A stretch of DNA of 64,000 nucleotides from Nocardioides flavus (ex Wang et al. 2016) (GTDB lineage: Bacteria; Actinomycetota; Actinomycetes; Propionibacteriales; Nocardioidaceae), in NCBI RefSeq assembly GCF_014653115.1, contig NZ_BNAD01000001.1, forward strand, positions 186,001-250,000, read 5' to 3'. Below the pieces are notes generated by a model that did not search any database, was not told where the DNA came from, and worked only from the letters and a program-made list of their open reading frames with translations. Position 1 is the stretch's first letter. Every line of letters begins with the position of its first letter. Positions 17,808 to 26,535 of the stretch are shown here, piece after piece. Made by a program: the position numbers and the translations under genes.

Positions 17808-18713
17808 ATGATCAGCGTCGAGCACCTCACCAGGCAGTACGGCCGGTTCACGGCCGTCGACAACGTGTCCTTCACGGCCGCCACCGGTCGCGTCACGGGC
17901 TTCCTCGGCCCCAACGGCGCCGGCAAGTCCACCACCATGCGCATCATGGTCGGCCTGACCCGGCCGACCTCGGGCCGCGTCACGATCACCGGCCGCGACT
18001 ACCGCGAGATGGTCAACCCCGGTCTCGAGGTCGGGGTGCTGCTGGACGCGTCCGCGCAGCACGCGGGACGCACCGGCCGCGAGATCCTGGCGGTCGCGGC
18101 GCAGACGATGGGCCTGCCCCGGTCCCGCGTCGCCGAGACCCTCGCCCGCGTCGGCCTCACCGAGGACGAGGCGGGGCGCCGGGTGCGCAACTACTCCCTC
18201 GGCATGCGCCAGCGCCTCGGCATCGCGACCGCCCTGATCGGCGACCCCCAGGTGCTGGTCCTCGACGAGCCCGCCAACGGCCTCGACCCCGCCGGCATCC
18301 GCTGGATGCGCGACCTGTTGCGTGGCTTCGCCGACGACGGCGGCACCGTCCTGCTCTCCTCGCACCTGTTGCACGAGATCGAGGTCATCGCCGACGACAT
18401 CGTGGTCATCGGCCAGGGCCGCATCGTGGCGCAGGGCAGCAAGGCCGAACTCCTCGCCGCGGCGGGCACCCTCGTCCGCACCGCCGACCCCTCCCAGCAG
18501 GACCGGCTGGCCCGTGCCCTGCACGAGTCGGCGGTCGTCACCACCCCGATCGACGGCGGCCTGCGGGCCGACGCCGATCCCGAGCTCGTCGGCGAGACCG
18601 CGCACCGCGCCGGTGTCGCCCTGCGCGAGCTGCGCGCCGCCGACGGCGCCGGGCTGGAGGAGATGTTCCTCGAGCTCACCGCCCAGACCTCCCGCGAAGG
18701 AGCAGCAGCATGA
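17808..18713 (+). CDS. ABC transporter ATP-binding protein
   Basis: ATPase subunit of a two-gene ABC-2 type exporter at the inner face of the membrane. The 301-residue product has Walker A GPNGAGKST (about residues 34-42), signature YSLGMRQRLG, Walker B LVLDEPANGLD and the H-loop LLSSHLLHE. The extra C-terminal 90 residues resemble those of the bacitracin/lantibiotic-type (BcrA-like) group. ATG start near GAGGCT; an in-frame start 12 codons earlier is less likely. The stop overlaps the permease ATG. Substrate unknown. Confidence 0.9.
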   Translation: MISVEHLTRQYGRFTAVDNVSFTAATGRVTGFLGPNGAGKSTTMRIMVGLTRPTSGRVTITGRDYREMVNPGLEVGVLLDASAQHAGRTGREILAVAAQTMGLPRSRVAETLARVGLTEDEAGRRVRNYSLGMRQRLGIATALIGDPQVLVLDEPANGLDPAGIRWMRDLLRGFADDGGTVLLSSHLLHEIEVIADDIVVIGQGRIVAQGSKAELLAAAGTLVRTADPSQQDRLARALHESAVVTTPIDGGLRADADPELVGETAHRAGVALRELRAADGAGLEEMFLELTAQTSREGAAA

Positions 18714-19531
18714 CCACCACGTTCCCGCCCGCCGCCCCGACCCGTACGAGCGACGGCCCGCCGCCGGCGACCCGCGCCGTACGCCCCATCCCGACGACCC
18801 GACTGGTGGGGGTCGAGCTGCGCAAGATGTTCGACACGCGCGCGGGCTTCTGGCTGATGGCCAGCGTCGGCATCGTCTCGGTGCTCGCCAGCGCCGCGGT
18901 GATCATCTGGGCCCCGGACACCGCGATCACGCAGGAGACCTTCTCGACCGCGATCGGCATGCCGCTGTCGGTGGTGCTGCCGATCATCGCGATCCTGTCC
19001 GTGACCGGCGAGTACAGCCAGCGCACCGGCCTGACGACCTACACGCTCGTGCCGTGGCGCGGCCGGGTGATGACCGCCAAGGTCGTGGCGACCCTGCTCG
19101 TCGGCGTCGCGGCGATGTTCGTCGCGCTCGTGGTCGGCGCGCTCGGCAACGTCGTCGGCACCGCGGTGACCGGCCTCGACGCGACCTGGGACATCACGCT
19201 CGCCCAGTTCGGCAACATCGTGCTGGCCAACGTGCTCGGGATGCTGATGGGTCTGATGCTCGGCGTGCTGTTCCGCAGCTCGGCCGGCGCGATCGTGGGC
19301 TACTTCGTCTACTCGTTCGTCCTGCCGGTGGCGTTCGGGACGCTGGCGGCGTTCCAGGAGTGGTTCCGCGACCTGCAGCCGTGGGTCGACGTGAACTTCG
19401 CGGTCACCCGGCTCTTCGACCAGACGATGACCGCGGAGTACTGGCAGCAGCTCGGCGTCTCGACCCTGGTGTGGCTCTGGATCCCGCTGGCCGTCGGCCT
19501 GCGCGTGATCCTGCGTGCCGAGGTGAAGTAG
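18710..19531 (+). CDS. ABC-2 type permease
   Basis: Membrane subunit paired with the ATPase before it (ATGA overlap). The 273-residue product has a hydrophilic Pro/Thr-rich N-terminus of about 35 residues, then six hydrophobic segments between about 45 and 265. SVTGEYSQRTGLTTYTLVPWRGR is the typical ABC-2 cytoplasmic loop of BcrB-like permeases (GEYxxxT). Export of a lipid, peptide or antibiotic is plausible; no cargo gene is nearby. Confidence 0.85.
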   Translation: MTTTFPPAAPTRTSDGPPPATRAVRPIPTTRLVGVELRKMFDTRAGFWLMASVGIVSVLASAAVIIWAPDTAITQETFSTAIGMPLSVVLPIIAILSVTGEYSQRTGLTTYTLVPWRGRVMTAKVVATLLVGVAAMFVALVVGALGNVVGTAVTGLDATWDITLAQFGNIVLANVLGMLMGLMLGVLFRSSAGAIVGYFVYSFVLPVAFGTLAAFQEWFRDLQPWVDVNFAVTRLFDQTMTAEYWQQLGVSTLVWLWIPLAVGLRVILRAEVK

Positions 19532-19547
19532 GTCCTTCCCTCGTGCC

Positions 19548-19587
19548 CACCAGCGGCTGCCGGTCGGGGGACCGGCGGCCGCTGGTG
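19548..19587 (+). terminator. terminator of the ABC operon
   Basis: CACCAGCGGCTGCCGGT pairs with 19571-19587 over 17 bp (one G-T pair) with a 6-nt loop, 16 bp after the permease stop. TCCTTCCC follows. Confidence 0.85.
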
Positions 19588-19636
19588 TCCTTCCCGGAGG
19601 TGGGGCTCTGACAGGCGCCTCTGACAGGGTGGCGGC

Positions 19637-20191
19637 ATGCACCCCGACGCCTGGCTGGTCGTCATCGACCCGCAGCGGATCTTCGCCTCGCCGGACAGCG
19701 CGTGGGGCTCGCCGATGTTCCCGGACATCGTGCAGCCCGTACGCCGCCTCGCCGCCGTCGCCGGTGAGCGCACCGTGGTCACCCGCTGGGTCCCGGCGCG
19801 CGACCCGCAGGGCAGCTGGGCGGCGTACCTCGCGGCGTGGCCGTTCGCCGACGTCACGGCCGACGACCCGCTGCTCGCGCTCGTGCCCGAGGCGCGGGAC
19901 CTGGGCACGACGACGGTCTCGCTGCCCACCTTCGGCAAGTGGGGGCCGGAGCTGGCGGCGGTGACCGGGCCGACCCCCCGCCTGGTGCTCACCGGGGTGA
20001 GCACCGACTGCTGCGTCATCTCGACCGCGCTCGCCGCCGCCGACGCGGGCGCGACGATCACGGTCGTCACCGACGCGTGCGCGGGCTCGACGCCGCAGAA
20101 CCACCGCGCCGCGATGGACGTGATGGCCCTCTACCCGCCCCAGATCACCCTCGCCACGAGCGACGAGGTCCTCGCGGAGGACGCCCGGTGA
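19637..20191 (+). CDS. isochorismatase-family cysteine hydrolase
   Basis: A 184-residue hydrolase of the isochorismatase/nicotinamidase fold. The catalytic triad is visible: Asp in WLVVIDPQRIF (residue 10), Lys in PTFGKWG, and Cys in LTGVSTDCCVIS. The cis-peptide region GVSTD fits. Substrate could be nicotinamide, an N-carbamoyl compound or isochorismate; no close neighbours decide this. The stop shares GTGA with the following PfkB kinase, so the two probably act in one pathway. Leaderless start (CAGGGT, 6 nt, ATG). Confidence 0.82.
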   Translation: MHPDAWLVVIDPQRIFASPDSAWGSPMFPDIVQPVRRLAAVAGERTVVTRWVPARDPQGSWAAYLAAWPFADVTADDPLLALVPEARDLGTTTVSLPTFGKWGPELAAVTGPTPRLVLTGVSTDCCVISTALAAADAGATITVVTDACAGSTPQNHRAAMDVMALYPPQITLATSDEVLAEDAR

Positions 20192-21141
20192 GCCGGGTGA
20201 TCCACACCGGCCAGGCGCTGGTCGACGTCGTCGTCGAGGTGCCGGACCTCCCCGACCGCGGCCAGAACGTGATGGCCTCGTCCGCGACCGACTACGCCGG
20301 GGGCGCGGTGACCGTGCTGCTGGCGGCCGCCCGGTTCGGCGCCGACTGCGTGCACGCCGGCGCGCACGGCACCGGCCCCCACGGCGACCTCGTCCGCGAG
20401 GCCCTGGGCCGCGACGGCATCACGGTCTCCGCTCCCCCGGTCGACGACCTCGACACCGGGATCTGCGTGGTCATGCTCGAGCCGAGCGCCGAGCGGACGT
20501 TCGTGACCACGCTCGGTGCCGAGCGCCGGATCTCCGTCGACTCGCTGGGCACGTCCGGGCCGCGGCCCGGCGACCTGGTCTGCGTCACCGGCTTCTCCCT
20601 CGCCCTCGACAGCACCCGCGACCCGCTCCTGGCGTGGCTGCCGGCGCTGCCACCCGAGGTGGTCGTCGTGCTCGACCCCGGCGCCGCGTTCGCCGGGCTG
20701 CCCGAGGACGTACGCCTCGCGATGCTCGAGGTCACCGACGTCTGGTCGAGCAACGCCGAGGAGGCCGAGGAGCTCCTGCGCGCCCTCGGGCACGAGCCGC
20801 CCAGCGACCTCGCCGCCCTCACCACCGCCGTCGCGCCCCTGCTCCGCGGTGACGCCGTCGCGATCGTGCGCGACGGCCCCGAGGGCTGCGCGGTGCACGT
20901 GGCGGGCGAGACGTCGTACGTCCCCGGCTTCCCGCAGGCGCCGGTCGACACCAACGGCGCCGGCGACACCCACACGGGCGCGCTGCTGGCAGAGGTCGCG
21001 GCAGGCACCGCGTGGGTCGAGGCCTGCCGGCGCGCCAACGCGGCGGCGGCCATCAAGGTCACCCGGCGCGGTCCGGAGTCGGCCCCCACCGCGGCGGAGG
21101 TCGACGCGTTCCTCGCCGGGGACGACCGGGCGCGAGCCTAG
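20188..21141 (+). CDS. PfkB family carbohydrate/nucleoside kinase
   Basis: ATP-dependent sugar or nucleoside kinase of the ribokinase fold; 317 residues. The N-terminal VIHTGQALVDVVVEVPDLPDRGQN and the GGAVTV segment are typical, and the signature VDTNGAGDTHTGALLAE holds the catalytic Asp and anion hole. It is translationally coupled (GTGA) to the cysteine hydrolase before it. The stop codon TAG overlaps the TAG of the convergent YihY gene, both read from the palindrome CTAG. Substrate unknown. Confidence 0.87.
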   Translation: MSRVIHTGQALVDVVVEVPDLPDRGQNVMASSATDYAGGAVTVLLAAARFGADCVHAGAHGTGPHGDLVREALGRDGITVSAPPVDDLDTGICVVMLEPSAERTFVTTLGAERRISVDSLGTSGPRPGDLVCVTGFSLALDSTRDPLLAWLPALPPEVVVVLDPGAAFAGLPEDVRLAMLEVTDVWSSNAEEAEELLRALGHEPPSDLAALTTAVAPLLRGDAVAIVRDGPEGCAVHVAGETSYVPGFPQAPVDTNGAGDTHTGALLAEVAAGTAWVEACRRANAAAAIKVTRRGPESAPTAAEVDAFLAGDDRARA

Positions 21142-22274
21142 GAGCGCCCGCGCGACTCGCGCAGCCGCCGGCCCCGCTCGACGTCCTCGCGCTCCTTCTT
21201 CGCCGCCTTCTCCGACTTGCGGGTGTCGCGCGGCGGCAGCTGGAGCTCCTCCTCGGCGGCGATCCCGGCCTGGAGCTGGCGCCCGCGCTCGATCTCGGCG
21301 TCGAGCTCTGCGCCGAAGAGCAGCGCGAGGTTCGTGATCCACAGCCAGAGCAGGAAGGCGATCACGCCCGCCAGCGAGCCGTACGTCTTGTCGTAGCTGG
21401 AGAAGTTCGCGACGTAGAAGCCGAACGCCGCCGACGCGAGCACCCACACCACGATCGCGACGAGGGCGCCGATGCTGATCCAGCGGAACTTCGGCTGCTT
21501 GACGTTGGGCGTGGCGTAGTAGAGGAGCGCGACGATGACCACGACGACGCCGAGCAGGACCGGCCACTTCGCGATGCCCCAGACCGTCACGGCCACGGTC
21601 TCGAGGCCGATCGCCCGGCCGACCGCCTCGGCGGCGGGACCGGTCAGGACGAGGCCGAGCGCGACGGCCGCGGCGAGCAGCACCGTGACGAGGGTGACGA
21701 GCAGCATCACCGGCCGCAGCTTCCATATCGGCCGGCCCTCGTCGATCTCGTAGATGCGGTTCATCCCGCGACCGAAGGCGTTGACGTAGCCCGAGGCCGA
21801 CCACAGCGCCACGGCGAGGCCGATGACGAGAGCGAGACCGGCGCTCTCGTTGGACGCGAGCGCGACCAGCGTCGGCTCGAGGGTGTCGGCCGCGGACGTG
21901 GCGCCCACGTCACGCAGGATGTCGAGCAGCGTGTCGACCGTCTGCCGGCGGTCGCCGACCAGCCCGACGAGCGAGAGCAGGGCGATCGCGCCCGGGAAGA
22001 GCGCGAGGACCGAGTAGTAGGTGAGCGCCGCGGCGAGGTCGGTGCACTGGTCGTCGCCGAACTCGCGCACGGTCTTGCGCAGGGCGTACCCCCACGTCGG
22101 CTTCACCAGGTCGTCGGGCGAGTCGGGCTTGTGCGCGGCGTCGGCCGGCGGGGCGGTCCGCTCCCGCTCGGCGCTCGTGGACTCCGCGGCGGTGCCCACG
22201 GCTGCGGCGTCGTCCCGCGAGTCGTCCCGCGAGTCGGCCCTCGAGTCGGCGGTCGGGTCTGCTCGATGCGTCAT
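21138..22274 (-). CDS. YihY/BrkB family inner membrane protein
   Basis: A 378-residue membrane protein of the YihY/virulence factor BrkB family. Family sequences seen are WGYALRKTVREFGDDQCTDL, ALTYYSVLALFPGAIALLSL, the GYVNAFGRGMNRIYEI segment and LLYYATPNVKQPKFRWISIG, followed by GSLAGVIAFLLWLWITNLALLFGAELDAE. Six helices fit. N-terminus (about 60 residues) is Asp/Arg/Ser-rich (SRDDSRDD) and the C-terminus is highly charged. Start chosen at ATG 22274; ATG 22307 would add 11 residues. Function is unsettled in the family (not a proven RNase BN). Confidence 0.85.
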   Translation of the reverse strand: MTHRADPTADSRADSRDDSRDDAAAVGTAAESTSAERERTAPPADAAHKPDSPDDLVKPTWGYALRKTVREFGDDQCTDLAAALTYYSVLALFPGAIALLSLVGLVGDRRQTVDTLLDILRDVGATSAADTLEPTLVALASNESAGLALVIGLAVALWSASGYVNAFGRGMNRIYEIDEGRPIWKLRPVMLLVTLVTVLLAAAVALGLVLTGPAAEAVGRAIGLETVAVTVWGIAKWPVLLGVVVVIVALLYYATPNVKQPKFRWISIGALVAIVVWVLASAAFGFYVANFSSYDKTYGSLAGVIAFLLWLWITNLALLFGAELDAEIERGRQLQAGIAAEEELQLPPRDTRKSEKAAKKEREDVERGRRLRESRGRS

Positions 22275-22345
22275 GCGCGTCCAGTGCCCGGGGCCCGACC
22301 CCTCCATGCGCGTCCGTGCGCACTCGTCCACGGGGGCCGTCTCGC

Positions 22346-22351
22346 TACGGT
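22346..22351 (+). promoter_or_regulatory. -10 element of the epimerase gene
   Basis: TACGGT, then 6 nt, then GTG at 22358. Leaderless start; a longer upstream frame is rejected on this ground. Confidence 0.55.
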
Positions 22352-22357
22352 GGCCGC

Positions 22358-23170
22358 GTGACTGCAGACGTCCTCCTCGTCGGAGCCGGCGACCTCGGCG
22401 CCGCGGTGGGCCTGCGCCTCGCCGACCTCGGCCACGACGTGCTCGCCCTGCGCCGCGACGCCGCGCGGGTGCCGGCGCCGCTCGTCGGCAGGTCGGTGGA
22501 CCTCACGGCTGCGGCCCCGGACCTGTCGGACGTACGCCCGCGCCTCGTCGTCGTCGCGCTAACTGCACGACCGCGGACCGAGGAGGCCTACCGGGCGACG
22601 TACGTCGACGGGATGGTGCGAGCGCTCGACGCCCTCGTCGAGCCGCCGGAGCGGGCGGTAATGGTCTCCTCGACCGCGGTCCACGGCAGCCGCGAGCAGC
22701 CCGAGCCGGAGGACGAGACCGCCCCCACCGCGCCGACCGACGGGCCGGGCCGGATGCTCGTCGCGGCGGAGGAAGCCTTCCACGAGCGGGTGCCGCACGG
22801 CATCGTGCTCCGCCTCTCCGGCCTGTACGGCGGCAGCAGCACGCGGATGGTCGACCAGGTCCGCGAGGGGCGGGTCACCGATCCGCACCGCTGGACCAAC
22901 CGGATCCACCGCACCGACGCGGCCGCCGCCGTCGTGCACCTGCTCACCATGGCCGCGCTGCCCGAGCGGCTCTACCTCGGCACCGACGACGAGCCGGCGC
23001 AGATGGGGGACGTGGCGGCGTACCTCGCGTCCCGACTCGATGCCCCGCCTCCCCCGCCCGCCGACCCCACGCAGGGGCACGGCAAGCGGCTCTCCAACGC
23101 TCGGCTGCGCGCGACGGGCTGGACCCCCGCCTACCCGTCCTACCGGGAGGGCTACGCCGCGGTCCGGTGA
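22358..23170 (+). CDS. NAD(P)-binding epimerase/dehydratase-like protein (YeeZ-like)
   Basis: A 270-residue atypical short-chain dehydrogenase. The Rossmann motif is VLLVGAGDLGAAVGLRLADLGH near the start. MVSSTAVHG carries the Ser/Thr of the active region, but the usual YxxxK is not present in standard form, as in YeeZ-like proteins. LRLSGLYGG and NRIHRTDAAAAVVHLL fit NAD-dependent epimerases. The Pro-rich stretch DAPPPPPADP is near the end. Convergent with the interrupted dehydrogenase gene 15 bp away. Substrate unknown. Confidence 0.78.
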   Translation: MTADVLLVGAGDLGAAVGLRLADLGHDVLALRRDAARVPAPLVGRSVDLTAAAPDLSDVRPRLVVVALTARPRTEEAYRATYVDGMVRALDALVEPPERAVMVSSTAVHGSREQPEPEDETAPTAPTDGPGRMLVAAEEAFHERVPHGIVLRLSGLYGGSSTRMVDQVREGRVTDPHRWTNRIHRTDAAAAVVHLLTMAALPERLYLGTDDEPAQMGDVAAYLASRLDAPPPPPADPTQGHGKRLSNARLRATGWTPAYPSYREGYAAVR

Positions 23171-23185
23171 CGTGACAGCGCGTGG

Positions 23186-24103
23186 CTACATCGTCACCGG
23201 CATGCCACCGGTGACGGCGAGGACCTCGCCGGTGACGTAGCTCGCCTCGGCCGAGGCGAGGAAGACCTACGCCGGCGCCACCTCCGCCGGCTGGCCGGCG
23301 CGCCCCAGCGGCGTGTGCTCGCCGAACCCGTCGACCTTCTCCGGCGGCATGGTCGCGGGGATGAGCGGCGTCCAGATCGGCCCCGGCGCGACCGCGTTGA
23401 CGCGGACCCCCTTCTCGGCGACCGACCCGGCGAGGCCCCGCGTGAAGTTCACGATGGCCGCCTTGGTGGAGGCGTAGTCGAGCAGCTCCGGCGACGGCGA
23501 GCTCGACTGCACCGACGAGGTGTTGATGATCGACGAGCCCGGGCGCATGTGCGGCAGCGCCATGCGGCTCAGCCAGAACATCGCGTAGACGTTGGTCCTC
23601 ATCACCCGGTCGAGCTGCTCGGTGGTGATGTCGGGCAGCCCGCCGGGCTGCGCCATCTGGTAGGCCGCGTTGTTGACGAGGACGTCGATGCGACCGAGCT
23701 CCTCGACCGCCCGGTCGACCAGCGCCTGGCACGCCTCCTCCCGCACGAGGTCGGTCGGCACGAGCACCGCGCGGCGCCCCGCCTCCTCGACGAGCCGCCC
23801 GGTCTCGCGGGCGTCGTCGTCCTCGCCCTCGAGGTAGGCGATCACCACGTCGGCCCCCTCGCGGGCGAAGGCCAGCGCGACCGCCCGGCCGATGCCGGAG
23901 TCGCCGCCCGTGATCACCGCGACCTGGTCGAGGAGCCGGTCGTGGCCCACGTACGACTCCTCGCCGTGGTCCGGGCTGTCGCCCATCTCCCGGGTCACGG
24001 AGTCCTCGTCACCGGGCTTCGGCAGCTGCTCGCCCTCGGTGTCGGGCTGCTGGTGCAAGTCGGTGGGGTCCTGGGGCGTCTGGTCGGCGTGTCGATCGCT
24101 CAT
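23186..24103 (-). pseudogene. short-chain dehydrogenase interrupted by an in-frame TAG
   Basis: SDR oxidoreductase of the general-stress-protein-39 (YdaD/YhdF) type. The frame from ATG 24103 encodes a 45-residue hydrophilic head, the cofactor motif ITGGDSGIGRAVALAF, NNAAYQ, the catalytic Ser region INTSSVQS and YASTK. The frame hits TAG at 23267-23269 (after AEVAPA), giving 278 residues. Beyond it the same frame continues with family-typical sequence (VFLASAEASYVTGEVLAVTG) to a stop at 23186-23188, total 305 codons. The expected codon there is TAC (Tyr), so one C-to-G change explains it. Loss of the last 27 residues should disturb the dimer and cofactor pocket. Could be a real mutation or a base-call error. 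Confidence 0.8.
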
Positions 24104-24184
24104 GACCCCGAGTACCCGACCCGGCCGTGTCGATACGGCGCGGCCGCTGCCACCGACGTCGCCCGCGCCCGGCACAATCACCGC

Positions 24185-24649
24185 GTGCAGATCTCCCGGG
24201 CCGACTTCGCCGACCCACGGCTGGCGGCGTTCCTCCAGGCGCACCTCGACGACATGGAGCCCACCGCGCCGCCCGAGAGCCGGCACGCGCTCGACCTCGC
24301 CGCGCTGCAGGGCCACGGCGTACGGCTCTGGGTGGGCACCGAGGGCGGCGACCTCGTCGGCACCGCCGCCCTGGCGGCACTGGAGGGGAGGCACGAGGAG
24401 CTCAAGAGCATGCGTACGGCCCCGCAGGTCCGCGGGCGCGGGGTCGCGACGCGGATGCTGGACCACGTCCTCGCCGACGCTCGCTCCCGCGGGGTGGAGC
24501 GCGTGTCGCTGGAGACGGGCAGCATGGCCTTCTTCGAGCCGGCCCGGAGGTTCTACGCCCGGGCCGGGTTCGTCGTGTGCCCGCCGTTCGGGGCGTACGC
24601 CGACGACCCGCTGTCGACCTTCATGACGCTGGACCTCAGGCGGGGTTGA
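24185..24649 (+). CDS. GNAT family N-acetyltransferase
   Basis: A 154-residue acetyl-CoA-dependent acetyltransferase. The acetyl-CoA loop is RTAPQVRGRGVATRMLDHVL (Q/RxxGxG/A), followed by VERVSLETGSMAFFEPARRFYARAGF, typical of the GNAT C-terminal half. GTG start is set by CACAAT 6 nt upstream. The 3' end overlaps the convergent histidine kinase gene by 14 bp. Substrate unknown. Confidence 0.86.
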   Translation: MQISRADFADPRLAAFLQAHLDDMEPTAPPESRHALDLAALQGHGVRLWVGTEGGDLVGTAALAALEGRHEELKSMRTAPQVRGRGVATRMLDHVLADARSRGVERVSLETGSMAFFEPARRFYARAGFVVCPPFGAYADDPLSTFMTLDLRRG

Positions 24650-26453
24650 CGACGTCCTCGGCGAGCGCGCCGGTCCAGGCCGGGAACCGCACCGTCACGG
24701 TGGTGCCGCGACCGCGCTCGGAGTCGAGGTCCACGGTGGCGGCGTGCCGGCTGGCGATCCGGGAGACGATGGCGAGCCCGAGGCCGGTGCCCGGGCGCGA
24801 GAGCGCCGCCGGGTTGGTGGAGCGGAAGAACTCGCGGAAGAGTCCCGCGCGGTCGGACTCCGAGATCCCGATCCCGGTGTCGGTGACGGTGGCCACGACC
24901 GTGTCGCCCTCGGTGTCGAGGTGGACGGTGACCTTGCCGCCGGGGTCGGTGTACTTGACGGCGTTGGACGCGAGGTTCACGAAGAGCCGGTAGAGCTCCT
25001 CGGGGTCGCCGGGCACCAGCATCGGGCGGTCCGGCAGCTCGACGTCGCAGGTGACCTCCCCGGCCCGAGCGGTCGCCTGGCACTCGTCGTGGATGTCGTG
25101 GACGATCCGTCGCAGGTCGACCGCCATCGGGTCGAACTCGCGGTTGGGGTCGGAGACCTGCGCCATGGTCAGCATGTCGTCGATCACGGCGCGCATCCGC
25201 ATCGCTCCGCGGGTCGCTGCGGCGACGGTGCGCTGCGCGTCCTCGTCGAGATCGTGGGTGCCGAGCAGCTCGAGGTTGGCGCTCATCGAGAAGAGCGGGT
25301 TGCGGAGCTCGTGGCCGAGGGTGTTGACCACCTCGACGCGATAGCTGTCGAGCCGGCGCAGCCGGTCGACGACCGCCCGCTCGAGCTCGAGCTGGCGCGC
25401 GTTGGCGACCGCGCGACCGAGGTCGCGACCGATGTCGAGGGCGGCGTCGATCTCGACGTCGGTCCAGCGGCGGGAGTCCGAGACGCGGGTCAGCACGAGG
25501 AACCCCAGGCACTCCGGGCCCACCCCCAGCGGCACGAAGAGCACAGAGCCGATGCCGATGCGGTCGAGGAACCGCAGCAGCCGCTCGGCGTCCTCGGGCG
25601 GCAGCCCGGGCTGGTCGGGTCGACTGCGGGAGAACGGGGCGACGTACTGGTCGGCCCAGTAGCGGTGCGCGAGGCGGACGACGTCGTCGTCGATCTCCGC
25701 GAACGGGGGCACGACGTAGTCGTCGCCCATCACGAAGGACGTGGTCCGCGCCGGGCCGCCGTCGACATCGAAGGCCGTGAGCCACATCCCGACGGCGTCG
25801 AAGCACGTGACGACAGCCGATCGGCACGCCTCCAGGACCAGGTCCAGCGTCGGCTCGCCCAGCGCCCGGCGGACGATCTGGCGCGCCTCGGCCGCCATCC
25901 GGACCTTCTCGCTCAGCTCGTCGCGCTCGAGGGCGAGGAGCACGAGGGTGCGGGCGACGTCGGCGTACTGGGTGAGGACGGCCATCTTCTCCGCCGACGG
26001 CAGCCTGCCGTCGCGCGGGCTGTCAACCGACAGCAGGCCGCGCAGGCGACCCTGGTCGTCGTGCAGCGGCGCGGCGAGCAGGTCGAGGGGGTGCCAGGCG
26101 TCGTCGCCCTCGAGCGGGGTGACGTCGGGGATGTGGCTGTAGGCCAGGGCCTCGGCGCTGGCGCGGTGGTGGGGGACGAATCGCCACACGCCCCACTCGT
26201 CCGCGCCGGCCAGCTCGTCCTCGATCGACGCGGACGGCACCCGGGTGCCGACGAAGCCGTCCTCGACGCCGGCTGCGGCGACGACCTCGAAGTGACCGTC
26301 TCGTCGCAGCGTGAGGGACGACTGCTCGAACCCGGCGAGGGTGGCCAAACCCTCGACGAGCACCTGCAGGTGCCGGCGGGTCTGCTCGTCGGCCCACGGC
26401 TGGGCAGGCTCGCGGAACGGGCCTCGTGACTGGCCTCGCGAGTCGTCCTGCAT
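24636..26453 (-). CDS. GAF-domain sensor histidine kinase
   Basis: A 605-residue cytosolic sensor kinase with no membrane segment. Two GAF-like domains span about residues 15-170 and 195-365. The HisKA dimer domain carries the phosphate-accepting His in TLGHELRNPLFSM. The ATPase domain has LFVNLASNAVKYTD (N box), DTGIGISE (G1), LFREFFRST (F) and GTGLGLAIV (G2). No response regulator gene is adjacent, so it is an orphan. ATG 26453 follows AGGGGG; a longer frame upstream is unsupported. Signal unknown; GAF domains may sense a small ligand or redox state. Confidence 0.9.
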   Translation of the reverse strand: MQDDSRGQSRGPFREPAQPWADEQTRRHLQVLVEGLATLAGFEQSSLTLRRDGHFEVVAAAGVEDGFVGTRVPSASIEDELAGADEWGVWRFVPHHRASAEALAYSHIPDVTPLEGDDAWHPLDLLAAPLHDDQGRLRGLLSVDSPRDGRLPSAEKMAVLTQYADVARTLVLLALERDELSEKVRMAAEARQIVRRALGEPTLDLVLEACRSAVVTCFDAVGMWLTAFDVDGGPARTTSFVMGDDYVVPPFAEIDDDVVRLAHRYWADQYVAPFSRSRPDQPGLPPEDAERLLRFLDRIGIGSVLFVPLGVGPECLGFLVLTRVSDSRRWTDVEIDAALDIGRDLGRAVANARQLELERAVVDRLRRLDSYRVEVVNTLGHELRNPLFSMSANLELLGTHDLDEDAQRTVAAATRGAMRMRAVIDDMLTMAQVSDPNREFDPMAVDLRRIVHDIHDECQATARAGEVTCDVELPDRPMLVPGDPEELYRLFVNLASNAVKYTDPGGKVTVHLDTEGDTVVATVTDTGIGISESDRAGLFREFFRSTNPAALSRPGTGLGLAIVSRIASRHAATVDLDSERGRGTTVTVRFPAWTGALAEDVVNPA

Positions 26454-26535
26454 CCGCACCCCCTGCCGTCGTCGCGGCGGTTGGGTCGACCTTATGCCCA
26501 GGCGCCGAAGGGCGCAGGGAAACCCTGACACCGTC

